Made by a program: the position numbers and the translations under genes. The notes under the pieces are model-generated. The model was not told the origin of the DNA. It saw only the letters and a program-made list of their open reading frames with translations, and did no database searches. A stretch of 64,000 nt of DNA from Jiangella gansuensis DSM 44835 (GTDB lineage Bacteria > Actinomycetota > Actinomycetes > Jiangellales > Jiangellaceae), in the NCBI RefSeq assembly GCF_000515395.1, contig NZ_KI911782.1, positions 1,279,090-1,343,089 on the forward strand. The letters run 5' to 3'. Below are positions 7,575-15,477 of the stretch, piece after piece. Numbering within the stretch: position 1 is the stretch's first letter; each line of letters starts with the position of its first letter.

Positions 7575-7809
7575 CAGGCGGTGGCCGGTCTCGTCGTCGG
7601 CGCTGCGGTCGGTCGGCTACGAGCCGCGATCGCGGACGCTCGAGGTCGAGTTCGCCTCCGGCCAGATCTACCGGTACTTCGACGTCGACCAGTTGGACGT
7701 CGACGCCCTTCTGGTCGCCGACAGCATGGGCGCGTACGTGAACGAGGAGATCAAGCCGCACCACGACTACGTCCATGTCACGGCGCCGGACTCCCATGAC
7801 TCGCCATGA
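7564..7809 (+). CDS. KTSC-domain protein
   Basis: An 81-residue single-domain protein. The pattern RWPVSSSALRSVGYEPRSRTLEVEF, GQIYRYFDV and MGAYVNEEIK is the KTSC domain, a small fold found alone or fused to nucleases, lysyl-tRNA synthetase-like and phage proteins; its function is not established, though RNA or nuclease contexts are common. Start ATG 7564 (or GTG 7561) gives the usual N-terminus just before the VSSS motif. It is transcribed away from the ABC exporter, with which it shares a very short or overlapping 5' region. Confidence 0.8.
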   Translation: MDDIRRWPVSSSALRSVGYEPRSRTLEVEFASGQIYRYFDVDQLDVDALLVADSMGAYVNEEIKPHHDYVHVTAPDSHDSP

Positions 7810-7811
7810 CC

Positions 7812-7851
7812 ATCAAGAGTTTGCCCGGCTATGACCGGGTCAACCCTTGAT
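7812..7851. terminator. Imperfect hairpin between convergent genes
   Basis: ATCAAG (7812-7817), TTG and CCGG pair with CCGG, CAA and CTTGAT on the right side, interrupted by small bulges, with a central loop CTATGA. It lies between the KTSC stop and the convergent AraC-type gene, overlapping the latter's last codons, and is followed by TGATCATGAG. It could end transcription from both sides and belongs to the GATC-associated palindromes of this window. Confidence 0.5.
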
Positions 7852-8811
7852 GATCATGAGGAGGGCGGCGAGGCCGCCGTTGTCCAGCGGCGACGGCGGC
7901 GCCGCCTCGGGAGCGGCCGACCGGAACGCGCTGGGCGCCACGCCGTACACGGCGCGGAAGCGACGCGAGAAGTGGTAGGCGTCGGCGAAGCCACACTGTG
8001 CCGCGATCGCGTTCAGCGAGAGGTTGCTCGTCCAGAGCAGGGGTTCGGCGCGAGCCAGCCGCAGCCGTTCCAGCGCACCCACCGGGCCGATGCCGAACTG
8101 GCGCCGGAACAGGCGGCACAGGGTGCTGACGGAGACGCCGGCGGCGTCGGCGAGGTCCTCCAAGGCGACCGGGCGGGCCACGCCGCCGGACCACGCCCGT
8201 CGCACGGCCTCCATGGCGGCCACGATCGGTTCCGGCAGGGCGGCCGGTCCGGTGCCGCGGCCGGCCGGTGGTGGCGGGGCGGCGAACGTGAGCACCAGCA
8301 GCCGCAGCGTCTCGCAGGCGTGCCGGCGCCAGGCCGGCGGGCAGGACGAGCTCAGCCAGAGCAGGTACTGGCACAACGCACCCATCGGTTCCGGCCGGCC
8401 GGTGAGGTCACGCACGACGGGCCAGGTGACGGAGTCGGCCGCGGGCCCGGAGAGCCGGAAGTGGACGTAGGCGTGCCGGGTCGGGCGGCGCGGGTCCCAG
8501 TGGAAGGAGTCGCGCATGCCGGGCCGGACCAGCAGCAGCGTGCCCGGCGTCAGCGGCACCGTCATGTCGTCCCAGTGCCAGGTGGCGCTGCCGCTGAGCA
8601 GCCAGACGAACTCGTAGGTCTGCGCGAGCCGCGGCCCGAACGTGGAACCGGGTGGGTAGTCGGCGACGGCGGGCCCGAGCCGCGGAACGAGCTGGACCCG
8701 CAGGTCGGCACCGACGTCGTCGCCACCACCGCCACCGACGGCGTCGCCACCGGCACCGGCGGCGACGCCACCGGCACCGTCCACGTCCAGCGAGCCCGCC
8801 GTTCGAGTCAC
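7840..8811 (-). CDS. AraC-family transcriptional regulator with cupin sensor domain
   Basis: A 323-residue regulator: N-terminal cupin-like sensing domain (FVWLLSGSATWHWDD, TPGTLLLVRPGMRDSFHWD, about residues 30-160) and C-terminal double helix-turn-helix (VALEDLADAAGVSVSTLCRLFRRQFG and LNAIAAQCGFADAYHFSRRF). I start it at GTG 8811, which overlaps the dioxygenase stop by 4 bp (GTGA); the frame is open further upstream but only as antisense to other reading. The coupling means sensor and enzyme are made together, and the regulator probably controls the dioxygenase operon. Residues 10-45 are Gly/Ala/Asp-rich. Confidence 0.85.
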   Translation of the reverse strand: MTRTAGSLDVDGAGGVAAGAGGDAVGGGGGDDVGADLRVQLVPRLGPAVADYPPGSTFGPRLAQTYEFVWLLSGSATWHWDDMTVPLTPGTLLLVRPGMRDSFHWDPRRPTRHAYVHFRLSGPAADSVTWPVVRDLTGRPEPMGALCQYLLWLSSSCPPAWRRHACETLRLLVLTFAAPPPPAGRGTGPAALPEPIVAAMEAVRRAWSGGVARPVALEDLADAAGVSVSTLCRLFRRQFGIGPVGALERLRLARAEPLLWTSNLSLNAIAAQCGFADAYHFSRRFRAVYGVAPSAFRSAAPEAAPPSPLDNGGLAALLMIIKG

Positions 8812-9683
8812 CGGTCGCAGCCGCCCTCGCGGTCGGGGCGAATGCGCGGCCGGCGGCGCTCCTCGGTGCCCTTGTACGCGTACGGATCGCGGCCGGCCAC
8901 CAGGACGACGTCGCGGAAGTCGGCCTGTGCCATCGTCGTCCCCTCGTCGGGCAGCGTCCACGGCAGCAGCGATTCGGCGCTCATGTAGTGGTTGGCGAGT
9001 GCTCGCCGGTAGCCGTGCCGGCCGGTGTTGGGCAGCGACTTGTGCAGCAGGTAGCCGTTGAACAGCAGCACCGACCCGGCGCTGAGCTGGACCGGGACGG
9101 CGTCGGTGTCGGAGTACGGGAAGTCGTAGGACTCGACGGTGCAGTCGTAGCGAGGGTCGTCGTGCTCGCGGTTGGGGTAGATGATGCCGGGGCGGTGCGA
9201 CCCGGGCAGCACCCACAGGCAGCCGTTCTCGACGGTGGCGTCGTCGAGGGCGATCCAGGCGGCGGTCAGCGAGCGGTCGCGGGTGGGGATGAACATCTCG
9301 TCCTGGTGCCAGGCCTGGCCGGGCTTGCCCTCGGCCTTCACGAACAGCATCGACTGCATCGCCTTGACGTTCGGCCCGATCACCTGGGTGAGGGCGTCGA
9401 CGACGACGGGATGGCGCATCGTGGCGAGCATCAGGTCGGACAGCTTGTGCGGGTAGTGGACGCACAGGAACCGGCGGATGACCTCGTCGTCGGTGTCGGC
9501 GGGGGACGACGGCACGGCACCGTCGATCTCGCCGAGTTCGCCGCGGCAGATCCGGACCGTCTCGGCGAGTAGCGCGTCCAGCTCGGAGCGGTCGAGCACG
9601 TTCTCCAGAATGACGTATCCATCCTGGTCGTAGCGGTCGGCGAGGCTTCCGCTCACTTGTGCCGAGGCGGTTGCGAGGGTCAT
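8808..9683 (-). CDS. Phytanoyl-CoA dioxygenase (PhyH) family enzyme
   Basis: A 291-residue Fe(II)/2-oxoglutarate-dependent oxygenase of the PhyH family. The metal triad is visible as His126-x-Asp128 (AWHQDEMF) and His214 (YLLHKSLPN), with the 2-oxoglutarate-binding Arg in GRHGYRRA. WVLPGSHRPG is typical of the family. Members hydroxylate CoA-linked lipids, ectoine or natural products; without a biosynthetic neighbour the substrate cannot be named. The start ATG 9683 has GGAAAGGGG about six bases upstream; the longer frame to 9839 is antisense to the next gene's promoter. Translationally coupled to the AraC regulator downstream. Confidence 0.85.
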   Translation of the reverse strand: MTLATASAQVSGSLADRYDQDGYVILENVLDRSELDALLAETVRICRGELGEIDGAVPSSPADTDDEVIRRFLCVHYPHKLSDLMLATMRHPVVVDALTQVIGPNVKAMQSMLFVKAEGKPGQAWHQDEMFIPTRDRSLTAAWIALDDATVENGCLWVLPGSHRPGIIYPNREHDDPRYDCTVESYDFPYSDTDAVPVQLSAGSVLLFNGYLLHKSLPNTGRHGYRRALANHYMSAESLLPWTLPDEGTTMAQADFRDVVLVAGRDPYAYKGTEERRRPRIRPDREGGCDR

Positions 9684-9850
9684 GGTCGGCCCCTTTCCGT
9701 GTGGGTGCGGCGCGGGTTGTGCTGCCAGGTCGATCGTGCGTCGACCGGCCCCGCCGCGGCCATGGCTCCACCGTGCACGCGCATGGCGAATCATGTCATG
9801 GCGGTGACACGCCGCACCGGGCACGGTGGCTCCTGACAAGATCTGTGACC

Positions 9851-12334
9851 ATGCGTGCCCTCGCCCCGCCCGTCGTCGTCGGATTCGTCATCGCACTGGC
9901 CGCCTGTGGGGGCGGTGGTGGTGACGGTGACGGCCAGGACGATTCCTCCGACGCGGTGACGCCCGCGGTCCCGGCCGCGCTGTCCGCGACCGTCGAGCGA
10001 GTGTTGCCGGACGTTAGCAGTCCGCTGGTGCCCGGCGACGGTGACCAGCGGCTGGAGCTGGCGGCGGTGGCGGCGGCCGGCGGCGAGATCGTCGCGGCGG
10101 GTGCGCGCCACGGCGCCGACGGATCCGCTCAGGGCGCGGTGCTGCTGCGCTCTGCCGATGGGAGGGAATGGGCCGACGTCGAGCTGCCGGGCGACCTGGC
10201 CGCCGGGACGATCACGGCCGCGACGGCGGTGGCCGACGCCGTACTGGTGGTCGGTGACACCGAGGCCGGCGCGCCCGTGGCCGCCCGTTACAGCGACGGC
10301 GGCGCCGAACCGGTCGAGCTGGCCTTCCCCGACCCGGGCGGCAGCGGCAGGCCGGCGGGCGTGCGGGCGGTGGCCGCCACGGGGGAGCGGGTTTTCGTCG
10401 CCGGGGTCGGGTTGGAAGGTACCGACGATCCCGGCTCGGCCGTCGCCGCGCTGTCGGTGCTGTTCTCCGACGACGCCGGCGCCTCGTGGACGGCGCTGAC
10501 CCTTCCGGAGGACCTGCGCGTCGTGGACACGGGTGCCGCGGTCATCGAGCAGGGCCGGCCCGGTGAGATCGGCCTCGTCCTCCATGACGGTGCGCCGGTG
10601 CTGTCCGTGGCGGTGCCCGGCGCGGACGGTGTCACCACCACCCTGTGGTCCGCCGGCCCGGACGGTGAGGACTGGACCGCGCTGGGCACGGCGGCGGACC
10701 TCTTCGACGGGCAGGCGCTGGACCTGCTGCACAGCCACGGCGACACCCTGCTCGCGTTCACCCGCGGCGGTGACGACGCCACCGTGTGGCGTAGTGGCGA
10801 CGTCGGCGCCGGCTTCAGCCGGATCGAGACCGACCCCTGGGTCTTCGGTGGCGGTGGCCGGCAGTCCGTCGACGCCGCGCTCACCCTCGGCTCCGGCGCG
10901 CTCGTCGTCGCCGGCGTCACCGAGGGCGAGGCCCGCAACGGGCGGCGGCCCGGTCAGCTGGAGCTGTGGCTGACGCCGGATCTGGCGACCTGGCACCGTC
11001 AGCTCGACGACGCCGCCCTGACCGGCTCCGGTCGCCAGCTGGCGGTCGGGCTCGTGGCGCTCGGCGAGCAGGCCGTGGTGATCGGCACCGATCAGCGCTC
11101 GCCGTTGGAGGAGGAGGCGGAGGATCCACAGGTGTCGCTGGCCATGCACGGCGCCAGCTGGATCGTCTCCGTGGAGGCTGCCGACGCCGTCGAGCCCCCG
11201 GTGACCGTCGCGCCGCTCGAGGTGTCGGGCTTCACCGGCGACGTGACCGTCAACGCTCTGCTGGCCGTCGGGGACGGGCTGCTCGCCCTCGGTGCGGTCG
11301 AGTCCGGCGACGTGTCCACACCGGCGGCCTGGACCTCCGCGGACGGGGCAGCCTGGACGCCGGTCGACGCGCCCGCGCTGGCCGACCTGCCCGGCGAGAT
11401 CCGGGCCGCGACCACGACGACCGACGGTGCCATCGTCGCTGTCGGCGACGTGAGCGGCGCCGACCCCGACGACGATGACGGCGACCGGCTCGGTGTCTGG
11501 ACCTCTCCGGACGGCACGGCGTGGCAGCGCGTCGATCTCACGGGCTCCGAGTTCGCGGGCGCCATCGCGTACGGGGTCGCGCCGGCGGGTGACGCCCTGG
11601 TCGCCGTCGGCACCAGCGAGCCGGAGGGACGCGACTACCGCGACGTGGGCATCTGGCGTTCCACCGACGCCGGCGCGACCTGGGCCGCCGTGCCGACCGC
11701 CGAAGCGCCGTTCCGGGCGCGGAACGTCGAGGTGCTGTCCGGTATCGGCGTGCGTGAGGACGGTGCCGTCGTCGCGGTGGGCCACGCGGGCGACGCCGAG
11801 GACGACGACGGCGGCGGCTTCCGGTACAGCCCGGAGCCGTACGCCGTCGAGTCCGCCGACGGGCAGACCTGGACGGCACTGCCCCAGCCGTTCGGCGAGG
11901 TGGACTTCGGCGAGCTGTATGCGGCCGCGCGGTTGGACGGCGGGTTCGCGGCGCTGGGTACCAGTGGGTCGACGCTCGACCTGCCGAATGTCGACGGACC
12001 TGTGTTCGGGTCCGCGCTCGCCCGGCAGGCCGACGACGGCTGGGAGGTCTCCGACCGGCGCTTCCGGCACCGCCCGTCGGTCCGAGTGGCAGTTGACTCA
12101 TCCGCCGCGACGGTCCTCGTCGGCCACTGGCACCGGCTCGGCGCGGGCACTGACCCCCTGATCGCGGTGGAGCGCGATGGTGAGCTGGTTCCCGCCGACC
12201 GCAGCCTGCTCGCCGAGGGCGACCAGAGCGCCGTCGCCGCCGCCGCATTGGGGGATCAGCTCATCGTGCTGGGCGCGGACTCCACCGACGAGGACGCCAC
12301 GGTGGTTCTGGGCTGGTCGGTGTCCGCGCGCTGA
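9851..12334 (+). CDS. Secreted lipoprotein with BNR/Asp-box beta-propeller repeats
   Basis: An 827-residue predicted lipoprotein: a short signal (MRALAPPVVVGFVIALAAC) with an LAAC lipobox, an acidic/Gly linker, then a long repetitive region. Asp-box-like motifs recur, such as SADGREW, SDDAGASW, TSADGAAW, TSPDGTAW, STDAGATW and SADGQTW, so the protein is probably one or two sialidase-like beta-propellers anchored outside the membrane. Catalytic residues of sialidases are not evident, so it is more likely a binding or scaffolding protein. It lies upstream of the LacI operon and is transcribed divergently from the PhyH gene. ATG 9851 is chosen over GTG 9845. Confidence 0.7.
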   Translation: MRALAPPVVVGFVIALAACGGGGGDGDGQDDSSDAVTPAVPAALSATVERVLPDVSSPLVPGDGDQRLELAAVAAAGGEIVAAGARHGADGSAQGAVLLRSADGREWADVELPGDLAAGTITAATAVADAVLVVGDTEAGAPVAARYSDGGAEPVELAFPDPGGSGRPAGVRAVAATGERVFVAGVGLEGTDDPGSAVAALSVLFSDDAGASWTALTLPEDLRVVDTGAAVIEQGRPGEIGLVLHDGAPVLSVAVPGADGVTTTLWSAGPDGEDWTALGTAADLFDGQALDLLHSHGDTLLAFTRGGDDATVWRSGDVGAGFSRIETDPWVFGGGGRQSVDAALTLGSGALVVAGVTEGEARNGRRPGQLELWLTPDLATWHRQLDDAALTGSGRQLAVGLVALGEQAVVIGTDQRSPLEEEAEDPQVSLAMHGASWIVSVEAADAVEPPVTVAPLEVSGFTGDVTVNALLAVGDGLLALGAVESGDVSTPAAWTSADGAAWTPVDAPALADLPGEIRAATTTTDGAIVAVGDVSGADPDDDDGDRLGVWTSPDGTAWQRVDLTGSEFAGAIAYGVAPAGDALVAVGTSEPEGRDYRDVGIWRSTDAGATWAAVPTAEAPFRARNVEVLSGIGVREDGAVVAVGHAGDAEDDDGGGFRYSPEPYAVESADGQTWTALPQPFGEVDFGELYAAARLDGGFAALGTSGSTLDLPNVDGPVFGSALARQADDGWEVSDRRFRHRPSVRVAVDSSAATVLVGHWHRLGAGTDPLIAVERDGELVPADRSLLAEGDQSAVAAAALGDQLIVLGADSTDEDATVVLGWSVSAR

Positions 12335-12373
12335 CCCGCGCGTTCCACGCGCCCCGGCCCCGCCGCGCCGGGG

Positions 12374-12445
12374 GTTGATCTTGGAGTAACGGCGGAATCG
12401 CGGGGCGAAATGTCCGATGGATTCCGCGGTTTCTCCAAGATCAAC
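12374..12445. repeat. 72-bp palindromic element, copy 1
   Basis: Outer arms GTTGATCTTGGAG and (C)TCCAAGATCAAC, inner arms GCGGAATC and GATTCCGC, and a central unpaired segment containing GGGGCGAAATGTCC. The total length is exactly 72 bp in all three copies (see 18113-18184 and 23637-23708). This copy lies between the propeller lipoprotein and the lacI promoter. Arms and central segment are conserved while the bases flanking the inner right arm vary, as expected for a structured mobile or processed element rather than a simple terminator. Confidence 0.85.
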
Positions 12446-12482
12446 GGGGTCGGAGGGGCGCGGACTCCGTGACGAGTTCCGC

Positions 12483-12540
12483 TTGACGTCCCCGAAACGT
12501 CGCCGTTACAGTCAACCATCGTTCGACTTTATACGTATTA
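12483..12540 (+). promoter_or_regulatory. Promoter and LacI-type operator of the sugar operon
   Basis: TTGACG (12483-12488) and TACAGT (12507-12512) form a -35/-10 pair with an 18-bp spacer. Downstream, TTATACGTATTA (12529-12540) contains the palindrome ATACGTAT with the central CpG typical of LacI-family operators. It lies between the -10 and the ribosome binding site GAAGGAGC, so binding would block elongation of the operon that begins with the lacI-type gene itself. Confidence 0.6.
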
Positions 12541-12553
12541 GAAGGAGCGCCCC

Positions 12554-13633
12554 GTGAGCGGTAGCGGACGACGCCGGCGGCCCACCCAGGTGGACATCGC
12601 CCGGCGCGCCGGCGTCTCCCAGGCCACGGTCTCGCTGGTCATCAGCGGTGGCGCGGCCGCGGACCAGATCGCCGAGCCCACCCGGCAGGCCGTCCTGGCC
12701 GCCGCTGCCGAGCTCGGGTACGCCGCGAACGTCGCCGCGCGCAGCCTCAAGGGCGGCCGCAACCACCTGCTCGGGCTCTACACGTTCGAGCCGGTGTTCC
12801 CGACCGACCAGCGCGACTTCTACTACCCGTTCCTGCTCGGGGTCGAGGAAGAGACCGCCGCCCAGGGGTACGACCTACTGCTGTTCAGCTCCGTCTCGTC
12901 GGCGGCCGACCGGTCCATCTACGCCGGCGGCGGCAACCGGCTCAAGCTGGCCGACGGGTGCGTCCTGCTCGGCCGCAACGTGCGCCGAGAAGAGCTGGCC
13001 GCGCTCGTGCAGGAGGACTTCCCGTTCGTCTTCATCGGCCGCCGCGAGGTCGAGGAAGGCCAGCTGTCCTATGTCGGCGCCGACTACGTGGCCGCCACCA
13101 GCGACGTCGTCGGCGAGCTGACCCGCCTGGGCCACCGGCGCATCCTGTACCTGCGGGCCATCGAGGACACCGAGCCCACCCGCGACCGTGAACAGGGCTA
13201 CCGCGAGGGCCTCGCCGCCGCCGGCCTCGAAGTCGACGAATCGCTGATCCAGGGCCTCGACGACCCCGCCGAACTGTCCGCCGAGCACGTCGAGCACTGG
13301 ATCGGTGTCTACGGCGTGACCGCCATCCTGGTCGAGCCGACCGAGGACAACCGGCTGGTCGACGCGCTCACGGCGATGACCGACGGCGAGCGGGTCCGGT
13401 TCCCGGAAGACTGCTCCATCGCGCTGCTCGGTGACCCGCCGTCGTGGACGCCGGAGCAGCGCGACTGGACCCGGTTCTCCCTGCCGCGCTCGCAGATGGC
13501 CCGTGAGGCGGTGCGCATGCTCGTCGACCTGCTGGGGGAGCCTCAGCCGACGTCGCGGCAGCTCACCGTTCCCTGCACGTATGTGCCCGGCGACTCCGTC
13601 GGCCCGGCACCCGTGCGGGAGGAGCTGCCGTGA
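12554..13633 (+). CDS. LacI-family transcriptional regulator
   Basis: A 359-residue repressor-type protein. The N-terminal helix-turn-helix (TQVDIARRAGVSQATVSLVI, about residues 11-30) and hinge helix (AANVAARSLKGGR) precede a periplasmic-binding-protein-like sensor domain that presumably recognises the sugar imported by the downstream transporter. GTG 12554 is the start, with GAAGGAG 8 bases upstream. It is the first gene of a tightly packed operon: its stop overlaps the permease start by 4 bp (GTGA). An operator-like palindrome in its own leader suggests autoregulation of the whole operon. Confidence 0.9.
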   Translation: MSGSGRRRRPTQVDIARRAGVSQATVSLVISGGAAADQIAEPTRQAVLAAAAELGYAANVAARSLKGGRNHLLGLYTFEPVFPTDQRDFYYPFLLGVEEETAAQGYDLLLFSSVSSAADRSIYAGGGNRLKLADGCVLLGRNVRREELAALVQEDFPFVFIGRREVEEGQLSYVGADYVAATSDVVGELTRLGHRRILYLRAIEDTEPTRDREQGYREGLAAAGLEVDESLIQGLDDPAELSAEHVEHWIGVYGVTAILVEPTEDNRLVDALTAMTDGERVRFPEDCSIALLGDPPSWTPEQRDWTRFSLPRSQMAREAVRMLVDLLGEPQPTSRQLTVPCTYVPGDSVGPAPVREELP

Positions 13634-14559
13634 TCAAGATCATCCTGCGCCGGCTGCTCATCGGCCTGTTCGTCATCTGGGGCGCCGCCTCGCTGATCTT
13701 CGTGATCGTCCGGGTGGCACCGGGCGACCCGGCCACCGTCATGCTCGGCCCGGACGCCGACCCCGAGCAGGTCGCCCGGCTGCGCGAGACCCTCGGCCTG
13801 GACCGGTCGATGCTCGCGCAGTACTTCAGCTTCCTCGGCGACGTCGTCCGGCTCGACTTCGGCGACTCCCACCGGCTGGGCCGGCCGGCCATGGACGCGG
13901 TGTTCGACCGGCTGCCAGCCACCATCGAACTGACGCTGGCGGCCACCGCCATCGCCGTCGTCGCCGGGTTGGCTCTGGGCCTGCTGGCCGGTGGGCGTCC
14001 CGGCGGCCTGGTCGACCGAGTCGTGTCGGCCGGCACCATCGCGCTGCAGTCGTTCCCGACGTTCTGGGTCGGCATCATGCTGATCTTGGTGTTCGCGCTG
14101 GGTCTGCGTCTGCTGCCCAGCGCCGGAGTCGGCACACCGGCGCACATGGTGCTGCCCGCGGTCACGCTGTCGTTGCCGTTCACCGCCATCGTCGCGCGGC
14201 TGACCCGCAGCAGCGTCGCGGAGGCGATGCGCGAGCCATACGTACAGACCGCGCGCTCCAAGGGCCTCACCGAGCCGCAGGTCCTGCTCGGGCACGCGCT
14301 GCGCAACTCGCTGATCCCGGTGGTGACCATCGTCGGGCTCCAGATGGGTGCGCTGATGGGCGGCGCGGTCATCGTGGAGAACGTCTTCGCCTGGCCCGGG
14401 CTCGGCTCACTCGTCGTCGACGCGGTCGCCAACCGCGACTACGCCGTCGTCCAGGCCGTGACGTTGCTCATCGCGGCCATCGTCATGGTGCTCAACCTCG
14501 TCGCGGACCTGCTGTACACACAGCTGGACCCGCGCATCCGGATGGAGGGTGCGTCGTGA
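13630..14559 (+). CDS. Peptide/glycan-type ABC importer permease (DppB-like)
   Basis: A 309-residue inner-membrane permease of the DppB/OppB family: N-terminal IILRRLLIGLFVIWG helix, the periplasmic APGDP motif, six predicted helices and the cytoplasmic coupling (EAA) region EPYVQTARSKGLTEPQVLLGHALRNSLIP. GTG start overlaps the lacI stop. Together with the next gene it forms the channel. Family-5 importers of this type carry peptides but also oligosaccharides and sialic acid; the enzymes in this operon favour a saccharide. Confidence 0.9.
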   Translation: MIKIILRRLLIGLFVIWGAASLIFVIVRVAPGDPATVMLGPDADPEQVARLRETLGLDRSMLAQYFSFLGDVVRLDFGDSHRLGRPAMDAVFDRLPATIELTLAATAIAVVAGLALGLLAGGRPGGLVDRVVSAGTIALQSFPTFWVGIMLILVFALGLRLLPSAGVGTPAHMVLPAVTLSLPFTAIVARLTRSSVAEAMREPYVQTARSKGLTEPQVLLGHALRNSLIPVVTIVGLQMGALMGGAVIVENVFAWPGLGSLVVDAVANRDYAVVQAVTLLIAAIVMVLNLVADLLYTQLDPRIRMEGAS

Positions 14560-15455
14560 CCGATCTCGCGACCCTGCCCGAGCCGGCCACGGTTCCGGGC
14601 CCGCTACCCGGGCCGCGCCGCCGCGGTCCCGGCCGGTTCCTCGGCCGGGTCCCGTACGTCGTCATCGGGATCTACCTGCTCGTCGCCCTGGTGGGGCCGC
14701 TGCTCATCGACTACGACCCGGTGCGCACGCCGCTGGAGGACCGGCTGCTCGCGCCGGGCTCCACGACGGCCGACGGCGGCACCGCCTGGCTCGGTACGGA
14801 CGACCTCGGGCGCGACATCCTCGCCCAGATCGTCTACGGCGCCCGCACGTCGGTGCTCATCGGAGCGGCGACCGTCGGGGTGGCGACGGTGGTCGGCGTC
14901 GCGCTCGGCGCCGTCGCCGGGTTCGTGCGGGGCTGGCTGGACGCCGTCCTCGCCCGGATCTTCGACGTCCTGCTGGCGTTCCCGGCCATCCTGCTGGCCA
15001 TCGTCATCGCCGGCGCGTTCGACCGCAGTGTCCTGCTGGTCGTGGTCGCGTTGTCGGCGACGGCGTGGATCTCGTTCGCCCGCGTCACCCGCAGCGTCGC
15101 GCTGTCGCTGCGGGAACGGGCCTGGGTCGACGCGGCCCGGGTGCTGGGCGTGCCCGGCCGGTCCATCCTGCTGAGGCACGTCCTGCCGTTCACCGCCGGC
15201 CCGATCGTGGCCCTGGCAACGCTGGAGTTCGCCCTCGTCGTCCTCGCCGAGGCCGGGCTGAGCTTCCTCGGCATCGGGCTGCCCACGTCCACGGTCTCGT
15301 GGGGGCAGACCATCGCCAATGGCAAGACGTACCTGGAGACGGCGTGGTGGATCTCCACTCTCCCGGGCATCGCCTTGTCCCTGCTGATCATCAACGTCGG
15401 CATCCTCGGCGACCAGCTCACCGCCCGCTACGGGCGGGGGCGCCGGGTCTCGTAG
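14556..15455 (+). CDS. Peptide/glycan-type ABC importer permease (DppC-like)
   Basis: A 299-residue DppC-like permease: a Pro/Arg-rich cytoplasmic N-terminus, first membrane helix at YVVIGIYLLVALVGPLLI, the LGTDDLGRDILAQIVYGAR motif that defines DppC proteins, and the coupling region RERAWVDAARVLGVPGRSILLRHVLP. GTG 14556 overlaps the preceding stop by 4 bp, which is why this start is chosen although the frame is open much further upstream. The binding-protein gene follows after 22 bp with its own ribosome binding site (AACAGGAGC). Confidence 0.9.
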   Translation: MTDLATLPEPATVPGPLPGPRRRGPGRFLGRVPYVVIGIYLLVALVGPLLIDYDPVRTPLEDRLLAPGSTTADGGTAWLGTDDLGRDILAQIVYGARTSVLIGAATVGVATVVGVALGAVAGFVRGWLDAVLARIFDVLLAFPAILLAIVIAGAFDRSVLLVVVALSATAWISFARVTRSVALSLRERAWVDAARVLGVPGRSILLRHVLPFTAGPIVALATLEFALVVLAEAGLSFLGIGLPTSTVSWGQTIANGKTYLETAWWISTLPGIALSLLIINVGILGDQLTARYGRGRRVS

Positions 15456-15477
15456 ACCTCATCGAACAGGAGCATCC

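Noticed and set aside
8797-8820. tRNA-like T-arm sequence GTTCGAGTC
   Set aside because: It lies within the AraC coding start and no acceptor or anticodon arm can be formed around it.
9791-12070. 759-codon minus-strand frame opposite the propeller lipoprotein
   Set aside because: The plus strand has a lipobox signal and repeated Asp-box motifs; the minus frame has no recognisable domain or start signal.
12374-12445. Simple rho-independent terminator
   Set aside because: Exact 72-bp length, nested arms and a conserved unpaired centre in three places, one of them inside an operon, go beyond what a terminator needs.
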